64,000 nucleotides of DNA from Muricea muricata (taxonomy: Eukaryota; Cnidaria; Anthozoa; Malacalcyonacea; Plexauridae). Of this stretch, positions 55,101 to 64,000 are shown piece by piece (position 1 is the stretch's first letter; each line of letters opens with the position of its first letter). Where the stretch lies: contig OY979721.1 in assembly GCA_963855995.1 (NCBI GenBank), positions 4,526,001 to 4,590,000 on the forward strand, written 5' to 3'. The notes under the pieces were generated by a model that saw only the letters and a list, made by a program, of their open reading frames with translations, made no database searches and was not told the DNA's origin. The translations under genes were made by a program, and so were the position numbers.

Positions 55101-58100
55101 TAAAACGGTTCGTTTTGCACTTTGGCAATCTAAAAAAGCGTTTATTCCTTAAATTATATTGGTATTCAACGTTAATAGGTGGCAGGAGCGAGTGTAGCTT
55201 GTGGTTCGGATCCTCAACAATGTTGTTACAAGTTTTTCTGCACAATATATCCCGTCTTTTGTGCAAGTTCTGTAGTCCAGATTTCACTAGAGCTTCTTGA
55301 TAAGATAGGTTTGGGTAAATTATCTTTAATGCGCATCGCTGGATCCTCTCGATGTCGTTACTCAGATAAGATGGCAAACTGTAATGAAATACGGGGGAGG
55401 CATATTCTAAAATAGGGTGGACACAAGTACAAAAGAACAGAATCATTTCCTTTTCGGAAACTCTTGCACGTTTCAATTGCCGTAGAAAGTACAATCGTTT
55501 GGATGATTTCTTCAAAACTGAATCGACGTGGTCATTCCATTTAAGGTCACTACGGATAATTAATCCCAATATTTTGGCAGAAATTTCGATTTCGATTTCC
55601 TTATTATTTATTACCAAGGGTAAAATATCCGATCTTTCAAGCTTAGCGAAGCACACGCGCATTTCTTTGCATTTATTCTCATTTAGGGTGAATTTAAGGT
55701 TGATTGACTGATCTTGTATCTTGTTGGTTGCTAACTGCATCTTACTGGTATCTCCTTTGGGAACTTCTTCTGTAATTGTGGCATCTACAAATTTCCAAAG
55801 ATCAACTCCATTGGCATTAAGATTATTAATCACCAGGATATACAGCCAGGGCCCGAGTTTCGATCCCTGAGGTACTCCCCTGCTGGAACAGCAGCCCATT
55901 CGGAATAGCAATCTGACGCTAACTTGACTCTTTGCTGACGATTGGTCAGGAAGTCTGAGACCCAATTTATAATTTCAGGTGGAATATCAAGAGTGTGGAG
56001 TTTAGTAACAAGAATATGGTGATCGATGGGATCGAACGCCTTCTTGTAATCAAACATGACAACTCTGACTAGAGCACCGCTGCCATCGGTTGCCTTTGCA
56101 GGATTGCGAACTAGACCAATAAGGGTTTGGGTGGTCGAAGACTGGTATTACACCATAATGACGAGAATCGGCTATTTGAAGAATTGCAGGCTTAATAAAA
56201 CGGTCCACAACAAATTCTACGGCCAGTTTAGAAATGACTGGGGTCAGCGAGATTGGTCTCAGGTGTTTACTGATATCTTGCACTGGTTTCTGCTTCGGGA
56301 TGGGGGATACGTCAGCCATCTTCCAAGACGAAGGTAGTTTGTTCTCATAATAGGAGGAGCTGAGAATTTCAGATATCGGTTCGGCGAGGGCACAGGCATT
56401 TTCTTTCAGGAGCCAACCAAGGATAGAGTCAGGCCCAGGTGCTTTCGACGACTTTAAACTGACTAATTTCGTGAAAACTTGGGACTCAGTTATGACAAGA
56501 GCAGATGACATACTTTCGGAATTACAAGTAGTTATCGGCAGGGGCGTTAGATTCCCTACTTGAGGCTATCAAATGACTGAAGGTACTTGCATTACTGACC
56601 CGATTCATACCACACAAGGCTTTGATTGATTTCCACCACTGTTTGGGATGAGATGATTTAAGTTGCTTCACTTTTGACTCGTAAAACTTGGAACGGCATT
56701 TTTTACGTTCTCGATTGACGTCTTGGCTACTGGTTATTCCAGAAACTGTCATTATTGGTCGAGCACTGTCATCTATATATGTGTATCTACTGACTATTTT
56801 GAAGAGTACAAATATATTCGAGGCAATAGGATAAGGGAAGTACGCTAAGTTAAAGTGGTCTTGATGTATATGGAACATTGTCCTTGTTTGTACATTCTCC
56901 ATACTTTCGATTAATTGAATAGTTTGAGGAGACCATACTTGAGATGCATATTCAAAGTTGTTGCGACCCAGTAGAAAGTAATGGTAACTCTGTTGATCCA
57001 TTGCTGATCGTCTCATAAACCCAAGCATTTGATTAGCTTTACATCTCAAATATTTACTTGACTGATCCAAGTCAGCTTGGAATTTAGAAAAACGCCTAGA
57101 TCTATATCAGTCTTAGACAAAGTCACTTGTTTACCGTCAAGGCTATAAGAAGAAAATAGCAGGGGTTGATCTCCTTGTGATAGAGAGCACTTTACACTTA
57201 GTCTGTTTCTGACCAAGTTTGTAGCCTTCGTATATCTTCTTCTAATCACGGCTTTGTACCGACCCCAGTGGAGGAGGATAAGTGGCTAGGTAAATCGTTA
57301 ATGTAAACAGATAAAAGAAAGGGACTCAGTAATGATCCTTGATGTAATGGGCAAGGATTCTGATGTAGCTCCATGAACTGTTACCTGTTGCAAGCGACCA
57401 CATAAATAACTTTCAATCCAGAGAAAAACCAACCCAGAGAAACAAACTTCCCGCAATTTTTGCAACATCTTGGAGTGGTCAACTGTATCGAACGCTTTCG
57501 CAATGTCCATAAAAACTAACTTTAACAGTGTGTAATTTTTGTCTAGATCTTTTACTCATTGACAATTCTGTGATCAGAACAAGTTCTGCTGTACATTTAA
57601 CTGCAGAGCAACCAAGCTCGCGCCCGCACGACACGGATGTCACGTCACAAATGCATAACATTTTCCCACTCTCTTAGGTATTAATTTGCTTGAAACAAAT
57701 GAGCGAATCAGTCTTTGATGACAAAAAAACTTAGTTTCTAGCACTGAAGACATTGGTACTGACTTTCAAACAATCTGAAACAAGAACGTACAAAGAAATT
57801 TTAGACTCTTTGAACCTGGAGCAACTTGTGGCCAAACCAACTCGCACTACCCATTACTCAGCAACATTAATTGACCATATCATAACAAACATGAAACAAC
57901 AAATAACACATACCGATGCAACATTTGAGCCAACAGATAACTTGTGGTCATTGATCAACACTTCACCAGGCGATCCTGAATGTGCATTCCATTTTCGAGA
58001 ACTTCAGCTACCGAGAAGTCTTGGTCGCTTTTGTCGCGATTGCACGTATCTGCACTATCCCTAAATGCGATTCGATATGATCCCATAAAGCCTTGCGCCC

Positions 58101-61100
58101 TGTGTGTATCCGGCTTCAAACTCTGTCTGAAATATTCGAGCGTCTTGTTCTTCGACAAATAACTGAGTACGTCACCAATACAACCACTGGAGTGCTTAAA
58201 GGATCAGTCAGTGCCTATCGCAGGGTCTCAACACTACACTGTTGTGTAAAAAATGCGCGATGATATTCAACGTGCTATGCAAAGGGGTGAAGTAACTATC
58301 GCTGTACTTGCGGACTTCTTAAAGCGCTCGATACTGTGCGCACCCTACAGTTTTAAGTTAACTTCCCAGCCTGAGTTTCTTCAAGCACTATCTTAGGTGG
58401 GTCGCCAGATACTTTACGGGAAGACAGCAGTTTGTCCAGTTAGATGATGTGATGTCTAATACAACAAAATTGAATGTATCATTACTCAAGACTTGGGTAC
58501 CCGTATTGTTCAATCTACATAATATATGTCAATGATCTTTCTGAAACCTTTGACCCTACAATAACTCCCATCAGTATGCCGACGACACCTTTACCCTCGT
58601 ACAAACCAGCTGACATCACATCATGTCTACAAAACCTACAATCCAATCTCGATAAACTCTCTGGCTGGTCAAAGTAGAAATAACCTTGTCCTCAAACCGA
58701 AGAAAACAAAAGTTATGCTTTACTCTACCACACAACATTCTCGTACCCATCAGCTCGATGACCTTTCAATCCAACAGTGTGGAACTGAAAAGAATTAAGA
58801 ACGCTGCTTCTAGGGACTTTCATGAAACAAAACTTGAAGCGTTTCTGGTTCCATTCCAATGTATTTGTTAAAACGACTACAAATAATGCAATTAACGGTC
58901 GCTGGTTTTGTCTTGGGGCGTTATGCCATTTTATCGGATGTTATTTCAATTGGCTGCCTATTGTGGAGCGTAGGGACTACCACCTCACCAAACTTGTATT
59001 TAAAGCCATACACTTCTGTAACTGGCCATCTTACTTAAAACTGGAAGAGCGTAAAAGACTTAAGATCGTCAACAGCCTGTCGCCTAGTAGTTCCTAGAGA
59101 CTGAAACCTTCCAAGATCAAGCTCTTGGGTTTTTTAAAAACTTACCAGAAAAAATTAGGAACTGCAATCATGATTACAGTGAATACTGTGAGACTGCCTT
59201 GCATATTTTAAACTCTTGGTTAAAGACAGAATAAATAATGTGACGTGCAGTGTTGTGTAGTAGTTGTGTTGTAAAATATTGTTTCTGTGTTTTGGGAAGT
59301 ACCACATTGCTGATATTGCACCTTGATATTGAATTTATTTTGTTCTTATTTCCTGTGTGGTATATTTCAAAATGAAAATAAGTGAATGTCATATGATGTT
59401 ATACAACTAAATAGTAATTGTACCATATGACAAATAACATAGCATATATGTCATATAATGCACATAGTAATTGCAATACATTACATACTAAATAGTATGT
59501 AACTAACATGCTAAATACAATGTCAACAATATTAAACATAATTTGTTATTCATTTGTAGCATACAATAGCCACAAAGTGGAAATGCTACTAAATCATTAT
59601 TATTATTATTACCCTATATGCTTACTTTCTAGAGTATCTGAGATGGTATCTGATAATAATAATAATAATAATAGTAATAATGATAATATTTTGCAAACTT
59701 CTAATACTTCAAAATCATTTCAAACTTTACACAAATACATCCTGTGTCGTGAATAACCAAGTTATCTATTTTATGTTTTAAACAGAATTTAACAATAGCA
59801 CTTATGTGGGTTTTCCCTAATGTAGACTTGCTACAAGTCGACTCTTAAAGGCCCTATAATAAAACACACACGAACGCAGTGCGCGAACACACACGAACGC
59901 AGCGCGCGAGCTTGAGCGACTGAGCGCAGCGAGGGAGTGCGCAAAGAGTCGACTTGTCCAACTTGTACGATTTTTATTTACGTTTTCCCGCAGAATCTGT
60001 CATAATCTTCGTTAAGAATTAAAAGGGGGCGGAGTTGTTGGCGCCGAAACAAACACATCTCTGTTAGAGAAATACGCCTCGACAGCATTTTGTTGATACT
60101 CTTTTAGTTCAGAGTAGCCAAGAAATTGCTTTGCTTTATTTATTTATCGCTTCTAGAATCCACGCCATCCTTCGCTGTTGGACATGTAAACGTAACATGT
60201 ATAATATTTCATGATACAGTGAAATCGACAGTTTGATTGACATGTTTATTCTACGCCGCAACTGATTCAGCGAAAAGATAATTAAATTCACTGACCCAAT
60301 TTTGGGTCGGCAAAAATGGCGCGAAACAAGTTGGACAAGTCGACTCTTCGCGCGCTCCCTCGCTGCCCTCGGTCGCTCAAGCTCGCGCGCTGCGTTCGTG
60401 CGTGTTTTATTATAGGGTCTTTACGAGTCGACTTGTAGCAAGTCTATCCCTAATGCTATGGTCCTCACCACCAAGTCTCACTTTGATGTGAGGAAATTTA
60501 TTTGTCACTATGAGGCTTGGTGGTGAGCTCAATAGCCTTAGGGAATAGGGAAAACCTGCATAAGTGCTATTAGTTCTTTGCAAGTTTGCACAGCCAATAT
60601 AAATGTCAGCACAATTTTATGGAAACACCAGGCACGTAAATTATTATTACGAATATATGATTGATGATATTCCGATATATCAAATTTACATGGTTCACTC
60701 AAAATTATACTGACCAGGTTTTATGATGCACAAGTCATTAAAACTCCTGACCCCCATTTTGGGGAAAACTGGGGCATTGACTTTGTATGTGTGTAAAGTT
60801 GCTTTCCACAAGAATGAATTTTCCATGCAGAGTGAAATTTTCTATTGTGTTTTCTCATCATTTTGACTTGATTGAACATAAGACAAAGAATATTTCACTC
60901 TGCATAAAGAATTTCCTCTAGAGGAAACATTAATGTGTGCAGCAAATCTTAGGTTAGAATAAATAATAAATAAATTGCTTGCAGTACCTTTTTTCTCTTC
61001 TACAATCCATACTTCCTCAACATTTTTGTCATAACCAGATGTATACTATAATATGTTAAAACCAATTAATTGTGTTTGATGTTTGTAGCCTAAATACTAC

Positions 61101-61583
61101 TTACCAGAAAAGCTGAAGGGTATGTCTGACCATGATTGCCACCTGGGGGGGGGGGGGGGCATTCTATGTAAACTAAACACCAGAGATATGTCAATATTTA
61201 CTATATTTACTATTGTAATTTGCAAAGTCAACTCCAAATATCTCCAGCATGGAGTCAATGGAAAGCAGTCTGGCATGGTGGGCAAGCTGCAAATTGCCAG
61301 TAAATAATGCCTTTGTACATAAAAATCGTGATTAATTGCTATTATATAGCTGTATTGATCGAACCTCTTCAATTCGAATAAATCTCGTTCAATTTCAATT
61401 TGAATTTCAATGATTTTAAATTTCATATTCTTGATATACTTAAATATCGCTAAATTCATTTATAGGACATTTTAAAAATCGAAATCAAAACTTTATAACA
61501 CGACTCACCTTTTTAAAATAGGCTCGTGTCACCAGCTCAAAAGGATATTTAAAAACATGAGTAAAGTTTAAGATTTTCACCAT
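52175..61583 (-). CDS. PRELID2: PRELI-domain protein, PRELID2-like
   Basis: Eight proposed exons in one frame: 61509-61583, 61105-61125, 60988-61045, 54328-54352, 53936-54009, 53485-53542, 52699-52804 and 52175-52228 (156 residues). The start MVKILNFTHVFKYPFELV matches the PRELI/MSF1 opening (HVYKYPFExV). Later blocks DKNVEEVWIVEEKKD, LEERSVYKV, EWTVFEQEGIITVSGVGWFN and the end GIMEDLLKKL match PRELID2 in order. Known: PRELI-family proteins act in the mitochondrial intermembrane space, several as phospholipid carriers with TRIAP1; PRELID2 is poorly studied. The 21-bp and 25-bp exons are the weakest parts. About 30 residues normally found between NGAVQ and CREPGR are missing, so one exon is unfound or lost. 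A 6.6-kb intron holds LINE debris. Confidence 0.72.
52699..52804 (-). CDS. PRELID2: PRELID2-like exon 7 (core of the PRELI domain)
   Basis: 35 codons with consensus GT-AG sites, reading TVFEQEGIITVSGVGWFN then SFAETCAATVLSSGAHK. The first codon (Trp) is split TG|G with exon 6. This is the best match of the whole model to the family. Confidence 0.85.
52885..53055. mobile_element. Diverged palindromic MITE related to 7182-7400
   Basis: ACAGCCAAAAATGAACAACC and GGTTGTTCTGTGT ends; interior has TTGAACAAGACAATATTGTT and CAACATTGAACAATATTG motifs in the same order as the 7182 element. Confidence 0.6.
53690..53905. repeat. CAAGTTG/CTTGATG-rich element, fifth copy
   Basis: Has GCAGTCATCAAGCTGATATC, CTTGATTATAACTAGTCTGC and CAAGTTGTCAACATGCTTGA in the family order. 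Confidence 0.6.
54328..54352 (-). CDS. PRELID2: PRELID2-like candidate micro-exon 4 (25 bp)
   Basis: ACAG acceptor and GTGACA donor flank 25 bp encoding TSENGAV between split codons; phases 1 in and 2 out fit both neighbours, and the resulting EEKKDTSENGAV resembles the family's MEEKRDESTGVI. Because the exon is tiny and the donor weak, it may be chance. Confidence 0.35.
54916..56510 (-). mobile_element. Degenerate non-LTR retrotransposon, reverse-transcriptase half
   Basis: Read on the minus strand, 56511-55063 contains an RT in several frames: SSKAPGPDSILGWLLKENA, HLRPISLTPVISKLAVEFV, DYKKAFDPIDHHILVTKL, GVPQGSKLGPWL, then a C-terminal part ending FKNTFMIAS. At least two frameshifts break it (near 56050 and 55850). 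The catalytic loop reads LWKFVDATI where an active RT has F-A-D-D, so the second Asp is lost. The 3' end is a (TTTA)n tail (54916-54947 on the plus strand). The GVPQGSxLGPWL and SSKAPGPD motifs are of the CR1/jockey type. Dead copy. Confidence 0.85.
56511..56765 (-). mobile_element. Non-LTR element, pre-RT linker fragment
   Basis: Encodes RERKKCRSKFYESKVKQLKS then HPKQWWKSIKALCGM, the segment that normally lies between endonuclease and RT in CR1/jockey-type LINEs. It is continuous with the RT half to its left and truncated at about 56765. Confidence 0.7.
56766..57540 (-). mobile_element. Second non-LTR element fragment, RT core and C-terminus
   Basis: On the minus strand, 57510-57298 encodes DIAKAFDTVDHSKMLQKL and SYLCGRLQQVTVHGATSES; 57249-57046 and 57070-56800 encode the downstream part (SSKYLRCKANQMLGFMRRSA, FEYASQVWSPQTIQLIESME). 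Stops and frameshifts separate them and the FADD region is missing. It is a different LINE from the one to its left. Confidence 0.75.
57750..59100 (+). mobile_element. Third non-LTR element fragment, opposite strand
   Basis: Read on the plus strand: an endonuclease tail (YKEILDSLNLEQLVAKPTRT, LIDHIITNMKQ), an intact QYADDT catalytic loop at about 58573-58590, NLQSNLDKLSGWSK and a C-terminal WLPIVERRDYHLTKLVFKAI. The pieces are in three frames with internal deletions, so the element is dead although its active-site motif survives. Confidence 0.8.
59101..59792. other. AT-rich intronic sequence with (AAT)n microsatellite
   Basis: Holds a TTA/ATT trinucleotide run at 59597-59612, (AAT)n at 59653-59690 and several ATATGACAT-type short repeats at 59380-59470. 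No gene seen. Confidence 0.5.
59793..60571. mobile_element. Composite nested inverted-repeat element
   Basis: The outer ends AATAGCACTTATGTGGGTTT (59794) and AAACCTGCATAAGTGCTATT (60552-60571) are inverted. Inside, 59823-59967 pairs with 60327-60446 (TAGACTTGCTACAAGTCGAC, GCGCGAGCTTGAGCGA, AGAGTCGACTTGTCCAA). A third hairpin, CTCACCACCAAG / CTTGGTGGTGAG, lies at 60466-60527. No transposase frame is visible. Confidence 0.75.
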
Positions 61584-61792
61584 TTCCAGGTCATAACAGA
61601 GAAGAAATAAAATCAAAATTTGATAAAATTGAAACCACGTTTTTCAATTAAATATCCCAAATTTAAATCCGCTAAAATTCCATCGTTCACAATAACAAAG
61701 ATGGCGGCAAAGGCCATGCTTGGGTTCACACGTTCATAAAATCGCAGTCGAGATTAGTGAAATGTAGATTATTTAACAAACAATTTTGTACT
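61584..61792. promoter_or_regulatory. Candidate bidirectional promoter region
   Basis: About 210 bp separates the PRELID2-like start codon (minus) from the ATG of a candidate plus-strand exon. No TATA box or other specific element can be named. The region contains AAAGATGGCGGCAAAGG, a YY1-like GATGGCGGC core often found near transcription starts. Confidence 0.3.
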
Positions 61793-61897
61793 ATGCGTGT
61801 TTTGGAAGACGAGCGCTTTACAGTTGCTAAACATAAGGACTTTAGTTCAGTTGCTCAAAGTAGTAAAATATTAAATATACCACAATTTTCGCATCAG
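61793..61897 (+). CDS. Candidate first coding exon of an unidentified plus-strand gene
   Basis: An ATG opens 35 codons (beginning MRVLEDERFTVAKHKDFSS, ending ILNIPQFSHQ) that end at a good donor (CAG|GTAAAT). Composition is protein-like rather than repeat-like. The gene is divergent from PRELID2. I recognise no family. Confidence 0.4.
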
Positions 61898-61908
61898 GTA
61901 AATAAAAA

Positions 61909-62059
61909 AGATCACTCCTTCGATTTGTAGCGTTACTGAAACGTTGTTGACAGCAAGCAAGGCTCTAGACATTAGTTCATTTACTGTAAAAATATTTTCT
62001 TTGTCGAAAAATGAAATGTATTCCTGAGTGATGGAATTAACAGACGGACTGGTGCTGGC
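61909..62059 (-). other. Unassigned minus-strand open frame
   Basis: A protein-like frame (MASTSPSVNSITQEYISFF, then NELMSRALLAVNNVSVTL) overlaps no repeat but lacks a strong donor. It could be an exon upstream of PRELID2 or chance. Confidence 0.2.
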
Positions 62060-62719
62060 CATAACAATAGCTGGCACAAGAACAAAAAATCCACAAAAAA
62101 TAATTTCAATTTTAAAATTCTTCTAATTTCGCACAAAAATATCCATTTTTTAATGACTGGACGGGCGAAATACTTTACTAGCCATGTTGTGAAGCGAGGT
62201 AATGGTTTCGAATGTCCGAATGAGGGTTCTCTTTGCTTGAGTAAGTGAAAGAAATTAAAGTGTTTTTAGCATTTGTGGCAGCTGACAAATGCTTGAATTC
62301 TGTACGTTTATTGGCTGACAAAAGCAATGCGGGGTTTCCCCGGAAGCTGAGGGTAAATCTTGTGGTAAACTTGTGGTCAATTTGATGTTAAAGTTGGGGT
62401 ACACTTCAAGATTTGCAAAATATATACAGTATCAAGTATACAGTATATAGTAACTGAATATATAACACTAGTTTGCTATGCTTTTAATAAGAGTCAAATG
62501 TTAACCTGAGTTAAACTTTAACCCAGGGTTATCCCTAACTCAGTTTTGACCCAAACTGGACAGTTTGAAAATCGTGTGTTTGAGATTTACAAAATTCAGT
62601 AGACAATATATACAGTACATGTAGAAGACTTAAAAATTGCACAGCGGATATCTCAGTTACGCACTTTACATATAGATAGACTTGCAATAGATTGTGAGGT
62701 TACAAACCTTGTGGCGGAC

Positions 62720-63020
62720 GCTGGGGGGGGGGGGGGGAACCACCCCTCCCCAATAATTTCTGACTTGTAAGAATCAGATTTCCTATATAATTCACACCTG
62801 TCATGGACTTAAAAAATGTCAGGTTGAGTGCAGGATATAATCCCCACAGTCAGTGGCATAGTTAAGGGGGTCGAGGGGGGGCGACCACCCCCCAATTGTG
62901 TTCAAGACCAGTCCAAAAGTCTAAATCCGTGTAGAAATTGGGGGGGGGACCCTCTAGAATTCCTTCACCGCTCACTACTTGCCCCCCCCCAAAACAATGA
63001 CCCTGGCTACGCCACTGCCC
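62720..63020. repeat. MITE-like block with G/C tracts and GGCTACGCCACTG ends
   Basis: Contains CAGTGGCATAGTTAAGGGGG and the inverted GACCCTGGCTACGCCACTG with poly-G and poly-C runs between. It is related to the TGGCGTAACTAG element at 28466. Confidence 0.55.
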
Positions 63021-63727
63021 ACAGTTCTATTTATAAAAAAGCAGGTACAGTATTTAAGACATATTTATTATTTATACTTATTTTTGTGATCATTGAATGA
63101 CAATCGTGCCAACTAAGTCATCTAAAGCTTAAAAAGGTCACAGACTACAGTGACACAGTATAACATGCCTGAAAAATACAAATTTTATCTCTATTGCAAT
63201 TAATATGCACGCTGTTTAACATATCATCACAAGTTAATGTGAAAACGTGCAGTTAAGCTGCCAAAGTGGCTCAGTAGGTCTACACATGTGATTTTCTCAA
63301 CTATTAGTATTATCTTACATCCATTAAAAGGTTCCTGAAACCCATTTTGTTGCCCCCCCCCACAATTTTTTGAAGTGTCTGCCACTGTAGAGCACTTATT
63401 AAGTTGCTGCATTCTGACATGAGGTGCTTATTCAAAATTTTTATGTTGCTTAGACGAAACCAATGTTACTATGGCCTGCCTTGGTAATTGTAATTAAAAG
63501 ATAATCGCCAATGCGCCTAGGTGACTCAACTGTATGGACAGCGAAGTGCCTATAATGTATGAAATTCGTCGGGTAGGAGAAAAAAATATGAAAATTTACC
63601 ACCCTCCCCAATTACCGCACTAGTTCCGGCAATGCTGGTGGTACCACGAGGCTTACCAAAAATAAACAAAATTATTTAATAAAATTGAAAGCCCTCAGTC
63701 TCAGTATTAAATGTTGTACATGTTTAG
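63021..63727. other. Sequence without a supported gene
   Basis: A poly-C tract at 63353-63361 and a CCGCACTAGTTCCGGCA fragment at 63617-63633 belong to decayed MITEs. No exon is firmly supported. Confidence 0.4.
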
Positions 63728-63852
63728 TAAATATCGAGGCATCCCAAAGTGATGGAACTGTTCTATTTGAAGATAAAGATACAGAATGGCATGTTGGACA
63801 AGGTAGTGGCAAGCATTATAATCAAATGCTAACATTTCGTGTTGAATGTTAA
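63728..63852 (+). CDS. Candidate last exon of the plus-strand gene
   Basis: After a TTTAG acceptor the frame reads NIEASQSDGTVLFEDKDTE then WHVGQGSGKHYNQMLTFRV and stops at TAA 63850-63852. The frame is also open upstream of this acceptor. Whether it belongs with 61793-61897 is not shown; a small exon at about 63521-63547 would bridge the phases but has a weak donor. Confidence 0.3.
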
Positions 63853-64000
63853 ATGTTAAAAGCATAGAGTGTTAAAAGTACATAAGTGTTAAATTGACTG
63901 AGATTGAATTTCCTGACAATGTCGTGGCAAAATCCTGGTCTAATTTAATGGCATTTAATATTCAACTCTGACACTAAGTTTCTCATATTAAAATGAACTT

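Noticed and set aside
1..64000. tRNA, rRNA or snRNA genes
   Set aside because: I looked for obvious cloverleaf and conserved rRNA or U-snRNA blocks and saw none; a covariance-model scan was not possible.

Overview
The window is animal nuclear DNA: AT-rich, intron-dense and crowded with small inverted-repeat elements. The ShKT, C-type lectin, laminin-G and PA14 modules, together with MBD4, catalase and PRELID2 orthologues, point to an early-branching metazoan, most likely a cnidarian. That assignment is an inference; no species marker is visible. I built the gene models by hand, by matching GT-AG sites and reading-frame phase across introns.

Region 1 (205-31140, minus strand) holds one large gene with 36 coding exons, encoding at least 2585 residues. 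It runs off the left edge. In protein order it has a signal peptide, a Ser/Glu/Lys-rich exon with 33-residue repeats, one ShKT domain, Asp-rich blocks, long low-complexity linkers, an Asn-Gln-x-Pro repeat, two C-type lectin domains, two laminin-G-like domains, two PA14-like domains and the start of another laminin-G-like domain. Every intron between recognised domains is phase 1, while introns inside domains use other phases. The product should be a secreted or cell-surface multi-domain protein.

Region 2 (31160-36240) is gene-poor. It contains a 43-bp tandem repeat and a tandem array of about 1.5 kb, with 95-bp monomers arranged as 190-bp dimers. A 309-bp hAT-like MITE has inserted into this array with an 8-bp target duplication.

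Region 3 (36244-61583, minus strand) carries three housekeeping-type genes head to tail: catalase (11 coding exons, 508 residues, all three catalytic residues present), MBD4 thymine-DNA glycosylase (3 exons, 463 residues, MBD plus HhH glycosylase, catalytic Asp present) and a PRELI-domain gene resembling PRELID2 (8 proposed exons, two of them tiny). A cluster of decayed non-LTR retrotransposons (54916-59100) lies in a PRELID2 intron.

Region 4 (61584-64000) has a likely divergent promoter, a candidate plus-strand gene of unknown function and several G/C-tract MITEs.

Throughout, a 114-bp repeat monomer recurs in both orientations inside introns of the mosaic gene, catalase and MBD4. One copy has grown a (CTAAA)n microsatellite of about 690 bp. 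Other inverted-repeat families, some nested up to three deep, make up much of the remaining non-coding sequence.
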